NCBI RefSeq assembly: GCF_000949385.2
Contig: NZ_JYKO02000001.1
Span: forward strand, 2,380,620 to 2,444,619
Direction of reading: 5' to 3'
DNA: 64,000 nucleotides
Origin: Pseudomonas sp. LFM046
GTDB taxonomy: Bacteria > Pseudomonadota > Gammaproteobacteria > Pseudomonadales > Pseudomonadaceae
Shown here piece after piece: positions 51,148-60,587 of this stretch (positions are counted from its first letter, which is position 1; each line of letters begins with the position of its first letter). The translations under genes and the position numbers were made by a program. The notes under the pieces are model-generated. The model worked only from the letters and a program-made list of their open reading frames with translations, was not told the DNA's origin and ran no database searches.

Positions 51148-52542
51148 TCAGGCCTGGGGCTGCCAGCCGCCGCCAAGGGCCTTGTAGATGGCGACTATGC
51201 CGCGATAGACGTCCACTTCGGCCTGGGCCTGGGCGTCCTCGGCGGCCAGCCGCTCACGTTCGGCGTCCAGCAGCACGAGGAAATCCTCGGTGCCTTCGCG
51301 GTAACGGGTGGCGGCCTGCTCGGCGGCGGCGCGAGTGGCCTCTGACTGGCGTACCAGCGAGACCAGGCGCTGCTGGCGCTTGCCGTAGTCGCTGAAGGCG
51401 TTCTCGGATTCCTCAAGGGCCAGTAGCACCTGCTGCTCGTAGCTCGCCAGCGCGCCCTCGGCGTCGGCTTCGGAGGCGCGGATCTGGGCCCGCACGCTGC
51501 CGAGGTCGAAGGCCGCCCAGGAAATGGTCGGCGCCACGGCCCAGGCACGGGCGGCGGAGGAGCCGATCTGCGAACCTCGCCCGGCGGTGAAGCCGAGGAA
51601 GCCCGACAAGCTCACGCGGGGGAACAGGTCCGCAGTCGCCACGCCCACGCCGGCAGTGGCGGCGGCCAGCTGGCGTTCCGCCGAGCGCACATCGGGGCGG
51701 CGGCGCAGCAACTCCGCCGGATCGCCGATGGGCAGGGCCTTGGCGATCACCGGCAACGGCTTGGGCGAAAGGTCCACGCTGAGCTGCTCCGGACGCTGGC
51801 CGAGCAAGGTGGCGATACGGTTGCGGGCGCGCGCTTCCTCGGCCTGCAGTTGCGGCACGGTGGCCTCGGTGGCGGCCAGGCGACCTTCGGCGCGCAGCAC
51901 GTCCAGTTCGCTGCCGATGCCGGCTCCGCGCAGCTGTTCGGTCAGGTCACGGGATTCCCGCTGGTTCTCCAGGTTGTCGCGAGCGATGCGTTCGCGCAGT
52001 TGGGCGCCGCGCAGGCTGCCGTAGGCGTCCACCAGCTCGGCGATCAGGCTGACCTGCAACTGTTGCAGGTCGGCCTGGGCCGCGTCGGTCTCCGCTTCGC
52101 TGGCCTCGATCTGGCGCTGGATGCGGCCGAACAGGTCCAGCTCCCAGGCCATGTTCAGGCCCAGGTCGTAACGCTCGGAGTTGACGCGCTCCTCGGTGAC
52201 GCCGGGCTGCTGGCCTTTGCCGATCTCGGCACTGGCACCGGCGGTGACCACTGGCAGCTGGTCGTTGCCGACGTCGTCGCGGATGGCGCGAGCCGACTTG
52301 AGGCGGGCAAAGGCCACGCGCAGCTCGCGGTTTTCCTTCAGGGACTCCTGCACCAACTGGTTCAGGGTCGGGTCGTCGAACTGTTGCCACCAGACACTTT
52401 CGAAGCGTGCGCGGTCGTAGTTGCCGGCATCCGCGGCGGCGAGCCGCGCGGGTGCGCTATCCGGGGCCTTGTAGTCCGGGCCCACGGCACAGGCGGAAAG
52501 GGCCAATGCCAGCAGGGCGGGGGCGAAAGCCTTGTGCATCAT
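51148..52542 (-). CDS. oprN: Outer-membrane efflux channel OprN (NodT family)
   Basis: This 464-aa TolC-like channel works with MexEF. The lipobox is LALSAC with Cys18, followed by AVGPDYKAP. Two OEP repeats with long coiled coils are visible (about 60-240 and 260-450). The ATG at 52542 overlaps the mexF stop (ATGA); the frame is open further upstream but would lie inside mexF. Its own strong terminator is at 51073. The order mexE-mexF-oprN matches P. aeruginosa. Confidence 0.93.
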   Translation of the reverse strand: MMHKAFAPALLALALSACAVGPDYKAPDSAPARLAAADAGNYDRARFESVWWQQFDDPTLNQLVQESLKENRELRVAFARLKSARAIRDDVGNDQLPVVTAGASAEIGKGQQPGVTEERVNSERYDLGLNMAWELDLFGRIQRQIEASEAETDAAQADLQQLQVSLIAELVDAYGSLRGAQLRERIARDNLENQRESRDLTEQLRGAGIGSELDVLRAEGRLAATEATVPQLQAEEARARNRIATLLGQRPEQLSVDLSPKPLPVIAKALPIGDPAELLRRRPDVRSAERQLAAATAGVGVATADLFPRVSLSGFLGFTAGRGSQIGSSAARAWAVAPTISWAAFDLGSVRAQIRASEADAEGALASYEQQVLLALEESENAFSDYGKRQQRLVSLVRQSEATRAAAEQAATRYREGTEDFLVLLDAERERLAAEDAQAQAEVDVYRGIVAIYKALGGGWQPQA

Positions 52543-55500
52543 GCGTGTACTTCCTTCAGTTGCGGGGCACGGGCGGCCTTGCGGGCTTCGCGTTTTTCCA
52601 CGAAGCCACGGATCAGGACGTAGAACACCGGGGTCAGCAGCAGGCCGAAGAAGGTCACGCCGATCATGCCGCTGAACACCGCCACGCCCATGGCATGGCG
52701 CATTTCCGCGCCGGCGCCGGAGGACAGCACCAGGGGCACCACGCCCATGATGAAGGCGATGGAGGTCATCAGGATCGGGCGCAGACGCAGGCGGCAGGCT
52801 TCCAGGACGGCGGAGACGCGGTCCAGGCCTTCTTCCTGTTTCTCCTTGGCGAACTCGACGATGAGGATGGCGTTCTTGCACGCCAGGCCCACCAGTACGA
52901 TCAGGCCGATCTGGGTAAAGATGTTGTTGTCGCTGCCGGCCAGGATCACCCCGGCGATGGCGGACACCAGCACGGTCGGCACGATCAGGATCACCGCCAG
53001 CGGCAGGCTCCAGCTCTCGTACTGGGCGGCCAGCACCAGGAAGGCCAGGAGCACGCAGAGCGGGAAGATGAACACGGCGGTATTGCCGGCGAGGATCTGC
53101 TGGTAGGTCAGGTCCGTCCACTCGTAGGTCATGCCGTTGGGCAGTTCTTCCTTCAGCAGTTTCTCGATCGCCGCCTCGGCCTGGCCGGAGCTGTAGCCTG
53201 GGGCGGCCGCGCCGTTGATCTCGGCGGTGATGAAGCCGTTGTAGTGCATCACCCGGTCAGGGCCCGAGGTGCTGTCGATCTTGACGAAGGTGGACAGCGG
53301 GATCATCTCGCCACGGTTGTTGCGCACCTTCAGCTGGCCGATCTGTTCCGGCTCCATGCGGAACTGCTGGTCGGCCTGGACATTGACCTGGTAGGTGCGA
53401 CCGAAACGGTTGAAGTCGTTGGCGTACAGCGAGCCCAGGTACACCTGCATGGTGTCGAAGATGTCGCTGATGGCCACGCCGTGGGTCTTGGCCTTTTCGC
53501 GGTCGATGGCGGCATCCACCTGGGGCACGTTGACCTGGTAGCTGGTGAACAGCGACATCGGGTTCAGCTCCGGCAGCTGCCGCGCCTTGGCGATGACGTT
53601 CTGGGTCTGCTTGTACAGCTCCTCGTAGCCCAGGTTGCCGCGATCCTCCACCTGCAGGCGGAAGCCGCCGATGGTGCCCAGGCCCCGCACTGGCGGCGGC
53701 GGGAAGATGGCGATATAGGCATCCTGGATGTCCGCGAACTGCTTGTTCAGCTCGGCGGCGATGGCGCCAGCGGACATGGACGGGTCCTTGCGCTCATCGA
53801 ACGGCTTGAGCGGGGTGAACACGATGCCGCTGTTGGGGCTGTTGGTGAAGCCGTTGATGGACAGGCCCGGGAAGGCCACGGAGTTCTCCACGCCCGGGTG
53901 CTTGCCGGCGATTTCCGACATGCGCTTGATCACCGCTTCGGTGCGGTCCAGGGTCGCGGCGTCCGGCAGTTGGGCGAAGGCCACCAGGTATTGCTTGTCC
54001 TGGGGCGGCACGAAACCGGTGGGGGTGCTGGAGAAGCCCAGGTAGCCGAGCACCAGCAGGCCGCCGTAGACCAGCATGGCGACGCTGCTGCCGCGCAGCA
54101 CGCGACGCACGGTGCCGACGTAGCCGAATCCGGCGCGATCGAACACGCGGTTGAACGGGTTGAACAGCCAGCGGCCCAGCAGTGTGTCGAGGATGCGCGA
54201 GAAGCGGTCCTTGGGCGCGTGGTGATCCTTCAGCAGCACGGCGGCCAGGGCCGGCGACAGGGTCAGGGAGTTGAAGGCCGAGATCACCGTGGAGATGGCG
54301 ATGGTCAGGGCGAACTGCTGGAAGAACTGACCGGTGAGGCCGGAGATGAACGCGGTCGGCACGAACACGGCGCACAGCACCAGGGCGGTGGCGATGATCG
54401 GGCCGGTCACTTCCTTCATGGCCTGGCGGGTGGCCTCGATGGGCGACTTGCCGAGGCCGATGTTCCGTTCGACGTTTTCGACGACCACGATGGCGTCGTC
54501 CACCACGATGCCGATGGCCAGCACCAGGCCGAACAGCGACAAGGCGTTGAGGGAGAAGCCGAACAGGTGCATCACCGCGAAGGTGCCGATCAGCGAGACC
54601 GGCACGGCCGCCAGCGGGATGATCGACGCGCGCCAGGTCTGCAGGAACAGGATCACCACCAGCACCACGAGCACGATGGCTTCGAGCAGGGTGTGCACCA
54701 CCGCCTCGATGGAGCCGCGCACGAAGATGGTCGGGTCATAGACGATTTCGTAGTCCATGCCCTGGGGGAACTTCTGCTTCAGCTCGGCCATGCGGGCGCG
54801 AACCGCATCGGAGATATCGATGGCGTTGGAACCCGGGCGCTGGAAGACCGGAATCGCGACCGCCGGCTTATTGTTCAGCAGCGAGCGCAGGGCGTACTGG
54901 TTGGAGCCCAGCTCGACGCGGGCGATGTCCTTCAGGCGCGTGATTTCGCCGTCGTCGCCGGCACGGATGATGATGTTCTCGAACTCTTCCTCGGTGACCA
55001 GGCGGCCCTGGGTGTTGATCGAGAGCTGGAAGCTGTTGCCACCGTCGACCGGCGGTGCGCCGAGGGCACCGGCGGCCACCTGGCGGTTCTGCTCGCGGAT
55101 GGCGTTGATCACGTCGCTGGCGGTGAGGTTGCGCGAGGCCACCTTGTTCGGGTCGAGCCAGACGCGCAGGGAGTAGTTGCCCATGCCGAACAACTGCACG
55201 TCGCCCACGCCGTCCAGCCGCGCCAGCTCGTCCTTGATGTTGAGCGCCGCGTAGTTCGACAGATAGAGCATGTCGTAGCGGTCATCCGGCGAGGTCAGGT
55301 GCACCACCATGGTCAGGTCCGGCGAGGATTTGTCCACGGTCACGCCCAGACGCTGCACCTCGGTGGGCAGGGTGGGCAGGGTGCGGGTGACGCGGTTCTG
55401 CACCTGCACCTGGGCGTTGTCCAGGTCGGTACCCAGGGCGAAGGTGACGGTCAGGCTCAGCTTGCCGTCGTTGGTGGCCTGGGACGACATGTAGAGCATG

Positions 55501-55727
55501 CCTTCCACGCCCACGATGGCCTGTTCCAGGGGCGAGGCGACGGTCTCACCGATCACCTTGGGGTTGGCGCCGGGGAAGTTGGCGCGCACCACCACCGTCG
55601 GCGGTACCACTTCCGGGTATTCGCTGATGGGCAGCTGGAACAGCGAGATGGCGCCGCCGATCAGGATCAGCAGCGACAGCACGGCGGCGAAGATCGGCCG
55701 CTGGATGAAGAATTGGGAGAAATTCAT
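52539..55727 (-). CDS. mexF: RND efflux permease MexF
   Basis: This 1062-aa HAE1 transporter opens MNFSQFFIQRPIFAAVLSLL, the MexF N-terminus. The TM4 proton relay is in GIVVDDAIVVVENVERN, and QYESWSLPLAVILIVPTVLV and GLACKNAILIVEFA lie in the second half. MexF exports chloramphenicol, fluoroquinolones, trimethoprim and HHQ-type signals. The mexE gene ends 11 bp upstream and oprN overlaps downstream. Close correspondence along the whole chain makes the name secure. Confidence 0.96.
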   Translation of the reverse strand: MNFSQFFIQRPIFAAVLSLLILIGGAISLFQLPISEYPEVVPPTVVVRANFPGANPKVIGETVASPLEQAIVGVEGMLYMSSQATNDGKLSLTVTFALGTDLDNAQVQVQNRVTRTLPTLPTEVQRLGVTVDKSSPDLTMVVHLTSPDDRYDMLYLSNYAALNIKDELARLDGVGDVQLFGMGNYSLRVWLDPNKVASRNLTASDVINAIREQNRQVAAGALGAPPVDGGNSFQLSINTQGRLVTEEEFENIIIRAGDDGEITRLKDIARVELGSNQYALRSLLNNKPAVAIPVFQRPGSNAIDISDAVRARMAELKQKFPQGMDYEIVYDPTIFVRGSIEAVVHTLLEAIVLVVLVVILFLQTWRASIIPLAAVPVSLIGTFAVMHLFGFSLNALSLFGLVLAIGIVVDDAIVVVENVERNIGLGKSPIEATRQAMKEVTGPIIATALVLCAVFVPTAFISGLTGQFFQQFALTIAISTVISAFNSLTLSPALAAVLLKDHHAPKDRFSRILDTLLGRWLFNPFNRVFDRAGFGYVGTVRRVLRGSSVAMLVYGGLLVLGYLGFSSTPTGFVPPQDKQYLVAFAQLPDAATLDRTEAVIKRMSEIAGKHPGVENSVAFPGLSINGFTNSPNSGIVFTPLKPFDERKDPSMSAGAIAAELNKQFADIQDAYIAIFPPPPVRGLGTIGGFRLQVEDRGNLGYEELYKQTQNVIAKARQLPELNPMSLFTSYQVNVPQVDAAIDREKAKTHGVAISDIFDTMQVYLGSLYANDFNRFGRTYQVNVQADQQFRMEPEQIGQLKVRNNRGEMIPLSTFVKIDSTSGPDRVMHYNGFITAEINGAAAPGYSSGQAEAAIEKLLKEELPNGMTYEWTDLTYQQILAGNTAVFIFPLCVLLAFLVLAAQYESWSLPLAVILIVPTVLVSAIAGVILAGSDNNIFTQIGLIVLVGLACKNAILIVEFAKEKQEEGLDRVSAVLEACRLRLRPILMTSIAFIMGVVPLVLSSGAGAEMRHAMGVAVFSGMIGVTFFGLLLTPVFYVLIRGFVEKREARKAARAPQLKEVHA

Positions 55728-55738
55728 GGCGTGCTACC

Positions 55739-56980
55739 TCAGCCGCGCGGGCCGACTGACGTTTTGGCGTTGCGCTCGGCCACACGCGGGGACTCGCGCT
55801 CTTCCACGGACTGGCGCAGGCGCGCCAACTGGTCGAGGGTGGATTCGTCGGCCATCGGAACCGCTTGCGGTTCCACCGGCGCGCCGGGCATCGCGCGCTG
55901 CAGGCCGTTGACGACGATCTTCTCGCCCTTGGCCAGGCCATGGCGGACGATGCGCAGGCCTTCCAGCTTCGGCCCCAGCTCGATGGCGCGGTAGCTCACC
56001 TTGTTGTCGTCACCCAGGACCAGGACGAATTTCTTGCCGAGGTCGGTGCCGATGGCCTCGTCCTTGATCAGCGCGGCCGGGTAGGTCTCGCTGCCCACCA
56101 GCTTGATGCGGGCGTAGAGGCCGGGGGTGAACTGGCCGTCCGCGTTGTCGAACACGGCGCGGCCACGGATGGTGCCGGTGCGCGGGTTGACCTGGTTGTC
56201 GAGGAAGTCCAGCTGGCCCAGGTGGGGGTTGCCGGTTTCGCTGGACAGGCCCATGTACACGGGGCTGGCGGCGCGGGTGTCGGAGCCGGACTTGCGGGCC
56301 AGTTCCACGTATTTCAGGAAGGCGCGCTCGTCAGCGTCAAAGTAGGCGTAGACCTTGTCGGTGGAGACCACGGATGTCAGCAGCGACTGGCCGGCGTTGA
56401 CCAGGTTGCCTTCGGTGATCTCGGCACGGCTGACGCGGCCGTTGATGGGGGAGGTGACGCGGGTGAAGCTGAGGTTCAGTTTGGCGTTGTCCAGCTCGGC
56501 CTGTGTGGCGGCGACGGCGGCCTGGGCTTCGACAGCGGCAGTGGTGCGGGCGTCGGCCAGTTCGGCGGAAATGGCGTTGGTCTGGCGCAGGCGCTCGCCG
56601 CGACGGGCCTCATTGGCCGCGCGGTTCTGGTTGGCGCGTGCCTGCTGCAGCTGGGCTTCCAGGCGCTTGACCTCGGCCTCGAAGGGGCGCGGGTCGATCT
56701 GGAACAGCAGGTCACCCTTCTTCACCAGGCTGCCTTCATCGAAGGCCACGTGGTCGATGTAGCCGGAGACGCGCGGACGGACTTCGACGGACTCGGGGGC
56801 TTCCAGACGACCGGTGAACTCATCCCACTCGTTGAGGGGCTGCTCGATCACCTCGGCGACGCTGACCTTGGGGGCCGCATGGTTCAGGCCGGCTTCCGGT
56901 GCCTTGCCGCAGGCCACCAGCACTACCGCCGCCGCAAGGGTGAGGGGATAACGCCAGAGATTCTTGTGAAATGCTTCCAT
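55739..56980 (-). CDS. mexE: RND periplasmic adaptor MexE
   Basis: This 413-aa membrane fusion protein has a lipobox VLVAC with Cys24, an N-terminal lipoyl-like part (EVRPRVSGYIDHVAFDEGSL), a coiled-coil hairpin (about 105-180) and beta-barrel domains (ending about 340). It is first in the mexEF-oprN operon. Length and layout match P. aeruginosa MexE (414 aa). Its promoter region 56981-57137 holds a palindrome at 57068 that may be a MexT site. MexT activates this operon in relatives. Confidence 0.95.
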   Translation of the reverse strand: MEAFHKNLWRYPLTLAAAVVLVACGKAPEAGLNHAAPKVSVAEVIEQPLNEWDEFTGRLEAPESVEVRPRVSGYIDHVAFDEGSLVKKGDLLFQIDPRPFEAEVKRLEAQLQQARANQNRAANEARRGERLRQTNAISAELADARTTAAVEAQAAVAATQAELDNAKLNLSFTRVTSPINGRVSRAEITEGNLVNAGQSLLTSVVSTDKVYAYFDADERAFLKYVELARKSGSDTRAASPVYMGLSSETGNPHLGQLDFLDNQVNPRTGTIRGRAVFDNADGQFTPGLYARIKLVGSETYPAALIKDEAIGTDLGKKFVLVLGDDNKVSYRAIELGPKLEGLRIVRHGLAKGEKIVVNGLQRAMPGAPVEPQAVPMADESTLDQLARLRQSVEERESPRVAERNAKTSVGPRG

Positions 56981-57067
56981 GGGACAGCTCCGCCATTTGG
57001 TTTTTTGATTGGGCGGAGTCTGCTTTCAGCGGTTGTGACAGACGAATCGAACGGCCTGAAGATGACT

Positions 57068-57082
57068 ATCACTGGAAGTGAT
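57068..57082. promoter_or_regulatory. Palindrome upstream of mexE, possible MexT site
   Basis: ATCACTGGAAGTGAT is a perfect 6-3-6 inverted repeat, 88 bp before the mexE start, containing the ATCA and GAT elements of the MexT/nod-box motif. It does not match the full nod-box spacing. Confidence 0.45.
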
Positions 57083-57137
57083 TGATTTGATCGGAGTTGT
57101 GGAATTGCTGATGTTTCGGGTGATGGGGGCGTGATGT

Positions 57138-57235
57138 TGTAGGGGCGAATTCATTCGCCAAGCAGGCCGAAGGTCTGCCTATCTGGGCTTCAGGGGGCTG
57201 CTGCGCAGCCCTTGGCGAATGAATTCGCCTCTACA
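57138..57235. repeat. Two inverted family-B repeats between mexE and mexT
   Basis: TGTAGGGGCGAATTCATTCG at the left and GGCGAATGAATTCGCCTCTA at the right are inverted copies 98 bp apart end to end, so the whole block can fold into one long hairpin. Read from mexT it is followed by T-rich sequence, so it probably ends the mexT transcript. Confidence 0.75.
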
Positions 57236-57258
57236 AAAAAGCGTTCATGCGGGAGCGG

Positions 57259-58176
57259 TTATTCCAGGCTATCCGGATCGCCGCAATACATCTGGATGCG
57301 CGAGCGCAGCCAGCGCTCGGCGGGGTCGTTGTCCTGGGCGCCGCGCCAGGCCATGGAGAGTTCGAAAGGCTGGGTAGGGAGCGGCGGGTCTTCGGCGCGC
57401 AGGCCGCCAGCGGCGGTCAGGGCGGCGGCGGTGTAGTCCGGCACCATGGACACCAGGTCGGTGCCGGCCAGCAGGGTGGCGAGGCCATTGAATTGAGGCA
57501 CCGCCAGCACCACCCGGCGCTTGCGGCCGACCTTGGCCAACTCGTCGTCGACGAAACCGTTCAGGTCGCCGGCGAAGGACACCAGGGCGTGGGGCCGCTC
57601 GCAGTAGTCGTCCAGGCTCAGCGCGCCGGGCACCGTGTCGGCGCGCAGCAACTTGGGCTTTGAGCGGCGCAGGGTCTTGCGCTTGGCGTTGGCCGGCAGT
57701 TCGTCGGTGTAGCTGACGCCCACGGAGATCTCGCCGGAAGCCAGCAGGTTGGGCATCAATAGATAGTTGGTGCGGCGCACCACCAGCACCACACCAGGGG
57801 CCTCGGCGCGCAGGCGGCGGAGCAGGGCGGGGAGCAGGGCGAATTCCACGTCGTCGGACAAGCCGACGCGGAACACGGCATTACTGGTGGCCGGGTCGAA
57901 GTCGGCGGCGCGGCTGACGGCGGTGGAGATGGAGTCCAGGGCCGGGGACAGCAGGGCGAAGATTTCCATGGCCCGGGCCGAGGGCTCCATGCTGCGGCCG
58001 GTGCGGACGAACAGCGGGTCGTCGAACAGGGTCCGCAGACGGGCCAGCGCCGCGCTGATGGCCGGTTGGCCGAGGAACAGCTTTTCTGCCGCCCGCGTCA
58101 CGCTGCGCTCATGCATGAGCGTCTCGAACACGATTAGAAGGTTGAGGTCAACTCTTCGCAGGTCGTTCCGGTTCAT
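57259..58176 (-). CDS. mexT: LysR-type regulator MexT
   Basis: This 305-aa LTTR activates mexEF-oprN and mexS. It opens MNRNDLRRVDLNLLIVFETL with the HTH SVTRAAEKLFLGQPAISAAL. The stretch GGCCAACCGGCC is present once (58061-58072); the 8-bp duplication that inactivates MexT in some P. aeruginosa strains is absent, so the reading frame is intact. I chose the ATG at 58176, the normal start; the frame is open to 58230. MexT responds to disulphide and nitrosative stress. It is divergent from mexS, and a nod-box-like site lies between them. Confidence 0.95.
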   Translation of the reverse strand: MNRNDLRRVDLNLLIVFETLMHERSVTRAAEKLFLGQPAISAALARLRTLFDDPLFVRTGRSMEPSARAMEIFALLSPALDSISTAVSRAADFDPATSNAVFRVGLSDDVEFALLPALLRRLRAEAPGVVLVVRRTNYLLMPNLLASGEISVGVSYTDELPANAKRKTLRRSKPKLLRADTVPGALSLDDYCERPHALVSFAGDLNGFVDDELAKVGRKRRVVLAVPQFNGLATLLAGTDLVSMVPDYTAAALTAAGGLRAEDPPLPTQPFELSMAWRGAQDNDPAERWLRSRIQMYCGDPDSLE

Positions 58177-58237
58177 GGAATCATCCGTAAATAATGTGTG
58201 AAAGGTGCAGTTCCCGTGTCCGAACGTCAAGGCTCGT

Positions 58238-58261
58238 ATCAGCGACGTTTATGACAACTAT
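58238..58261 (+). promoter_or_regulatory. MexT nod-box-like site between mexT and mexS
   Basis: ATCA, five bases, GTTTAT, four bases, ACTAT. The published MexT consensus as I recall it is ATCA-N5-GTCGAT-N4-ACYAT, so only two positions of the middle block differ. It lies in the divergent promoter region. Confidence 0.65.
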
Positions 58262-58338
58262 CAATGGCCGCGGGTGGTTTTGTGGAAAAAGCCCGGATAG
58301 AGTCCGTGCCTATAGATGAGTCACAGGCGAGGTATGTG

Positions 58339-59361
58339 ATGTCCCGCATGATCCGTTTTCACCAGTTCGGGGGCCCAGAGGTCCTGAAACTGGACGAACT
58401 GCCGACCCCTGTTCCGGGCCCGGGCGAAGTCCTGGTGCGCACCCAGGCTTTGGGTGTGGGCTGGAGGGACGTGCTCTGGCGGCAGAACCTGGCGGCCGAG
58501 CAACCGGCCCAACTACCTTCCGGCCTCGGCTCCGAGCTGGCTGGCATCGTGGAAGCCGTGGGCGAAGGCGTAGATGACCTGGCTCCGGGCACGCCCGTGG
58601 CCAGCTTCCCGGCCGGCACCCCCAGCCACCATCCGGCCTGGGGTGATCTGGTGCTGATGCCGCGCAATGGTCTGGTGGCCTATCCCGACGTCCTGACGCC
58701 GGAGGAGGCCAGCGTTCACTACACGCCGCTGCTGATGGCCTACTTCGCCCTGATGGACCTGGGTGGCCTGAAGCCCGGCCAGCATGTGCTGGTCACCGAG
58801 GCTGGCCATTGCCTGGCGCCGCAGACCGTGCAGATGGCCAAGGCTCTGGGTGCCCAGGTTGTCGCGTCGACCAGCTATCCCGAGAGTCGTGCCTTCCTCA
58901 AGGCGCTGGGGGCCGACAAGATCATCGTCACCGAAGAGCAGGACCTCGTCCTGGAGGTGGAGCGCTTCACCCAGGGCAAGGGCGTTGAAGTGGTCCTGGA
59001 CCAGTGTGCCGGCCAGCAGATGAAGCTCCTGGGCGACGTCGCCGCGCAGCGCGGCAAGCTGGTGGTCTACGGCTGCAACGGTGGTAACGACACCGCGTTC
59101 CCGGCCTGCGCCGCGTTCAAGAAACATTTGCAGTTCTATCGCCATTGCGTACTCGACTTCACCGGTTCTCCGGAGCTGGGCATCGAGGCCAATGAGGCTT
59201 CAGTCAAGCGGGCGCTGGACCATATCAACCAGCTGACCCGTGATCATCTGCTGAAGCCGCCGATTGATCGCGTCTTCGCGTTCGAGGACTTCGTCGAGGC
59301 CAACCGTCACATGGAAACCTGCCCGGCGGGTGGCCGGGTGGTGATGAAGGTCGCCGACTGA
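58339..59361 (+). CDS. mexS: MexS, zinc-dependent alcohol dehydrogenase/quinone oxidoreductase-like enzyme
   Basis: This 340-aa MDR-type oxidoreductase has an N-terminal GroES-like domain (about 1-125; GEVLVRTQALGVGWRDVLWR) and a Rossmann domain (about 140-290; VTEAGHCLAPQTVQMAKALG). In P. aeruginosa loss of MexS switches on MexT and mexEF-oprN, perhaps because its toxic substrate builds up. The position beside mexT and length (339 in P. aeruginosa) confirm the name. I chose the ATG at 58339 after GAGGT; the frame is open to 58264. The catalytic substrate is not known. Its own promoter region carries the MexT nod-box-like site. Confidence 0.92.
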   Translation: MSRMIRFHQFGGPEVLKLDELPTPVPGPGEVLVRTQALGVGWRDVLWRQNLAAEQPAQLPSGLGSELAGIVEAVGEGVDDLAPGTPVASFPAGTPSHHPAWGDLVLMPRNGLVAYPDVLTPEEASVHYTPLLMAYFALMDLGGLKPGQHVLVTEAGHCLAPQTVQMAKALGAQVVASTSYPESRAFLKALGADKIIVTEEQDLVLEVERFTQGKGVEVVLDQCAGQQMKLLGDVAAQRGKLVVYGCNGGNDTAFPACAAFKKHLQFYRHCVLDFTGSPELGIEANEASVKRALDHINQLTRDHLLKPPIDRVFAFEDFVEANRHMETCPAGGRVVMKVAD

Positions 59362-59367
59362 GGAAGG

Positions 59368-59393
59368 CGGGGCGGGCCACTGGGTCCGCCCCG
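59368..59393 (+). terminator. Possible terminator of mexS
   Basis: CGGGGCGG (59368-59375) pairs with CCGCCCCG (59386-59393). The following sequence is only moderately T-rich, so it may be weak. Confidence 0.5.
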
Positions 59394-59558
59394 AATCTGT
59401 CTTGTTCTGGAATGGGAGGCAGTGTGCCGCGCGAGGCGGCCGGGCTGATAGCCGAATCCTGCTGGATTATTGCCTGATCCTCCTAACCGTCGCCAAAGGG
59501 CGAGACTAGCCAGCAAGCCGTGGGTAGAGTTGGCCCATCGACTTCGAGGGACCAAACC

Positions 59559-60488
59559 ATGAATGCACACGCTTTCCTTGCCGCGCAGGAGTCCACCACC
59601 GCCGCGCGCCAGCAGCAGGAGCTGGTGCAGCTCATTGAACGATTCACTCGCCAGGATGGCCTGCAAGAGACGGCTGTTCCGGGCCTCATCCTGTACCGCA
59701 CCACCCAGCCCAGCGAGCCGATTCACTGCCTCTACGAGCCTGCACTTGGCCTGACCGTGCAAGGTCGCAAGAAAGTGATGCTGGGCGAGGAAACCTTTGT
59801 CTACGGCCCCTCCCATTACCTGGTGGTCTCCGTGGACCTGCCGGTGATCGGCCAGGTCATCGAAGCCAGTCCCGAAGTGCCCTACCTCAGCCTGCGCCTG
59901 ACCCTCGATCCCAAGGAAATCAGCGCGCTGCTGATGGAACTGTCGCTTCCCGCGCCGGCGCTCCAGTCCTGTCCGCGCTGCCTGGCTGTGAGTGGCCTGG
60001 GCGAATCCCTGCAGGACGCCGTGCTGCGTCTGGTGCGGCTGTTGGAGACCCCCGAAGACATCCCCGCACTGGCGCCGCTGGTGCGCCGCGAAATCCTCTA
60101 TCGCCTGCTGCGCGGCGAGCAGTGCGCCCAGTTGCGCCAGATCGCCAGCAGCGGCACCCAGGGTCACCGCATCAGCCGGGCGGTGAACTGGCTGCGGCAG
60201 AATTTCCACCAGCCGCTGCAGATCGAGCGGCTGGCCAACGAGGTGAACATGAGCACCTCGGCCCTGCACCACCATTTCAAGGCCATGACGGCCATGAGCC
60301 CGCTGCAGTTCCAGAAGCAGCTGCGCTTGCAGGAAGCGCGCCGGCTGATGTTGGTGGAGGCCCTGGATGCCACCAGTGCCGGCGGCCGGGTGGGCTACGA
60401 GAGCCCGTCGCAATTCAGCCGCGAATACAGCCGGCTGTTCGGTGCTCCGCCGCTGCGGGACATCGCGCGGTTGCGTCAGTCGGCCTGA
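59559..60488 (+). CDS. AraC-family transcriptional regulator
   Basis: This 309-aa regulator has an N-terminal AraC-N domain (about 20-165, GLTVQGRKKVMLGEETFVYG) and a C-terminal double HTH (about 195-300, NEVNMSTSALHHHFKAMTAM and GYESPSQFSREYSRLFG). It is 99 bp upstream of the IorAB-type operon and on the same strand, so it may regulate it or simply neighbour it. GAGGG precedes the ATG at 59559. The effector is unknown. Confidence 0.9.
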   Translation: MNAHAFLAAQESTTAARQQQELVQLIERFTRQDGLQETAVPGLILYRTTQPSEPIHCLYEPALGLTVQGRKKVMLGEETFVYGPSHYLVVSVDLPVIGQVIEASPEVPYLSLRLTLDPKEISALLMELSLPAPALQSCPRCLAVSGLGESLQDAVLRLVRLLETPEDIPALAPLVRREILYRLLRGEQCAQLRQIASSGTQGHRISRAVNWLRQNFHQPLQIERLANEVNMSTSALHHHFKAMTAMSPLQFQKQLRLQEARRLMLVEALDATSAGGRVGYESPSQFSREYSRLFGAPPLRDIARLRQSA

Positions 60489-60587
60489 GACCTGCGCCCG
60501 TATCTGACGGGCTAGTCTTCAATGACTTGCCGGCACGGAATGTCCGGCCGGCTTCCCTGAACCATCCAGCCAGAGGTGGTGAGCCTG

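Noticed and set aside
52407-55994. A very long open frame antisense to mexF and mexE, rich in His, Gln and Asp
   Set aside because: It mirrors the codon structure of the mexF strand at high GC and has low-complexity composition with no domain. The opposite strand encodes a complete RND pump.
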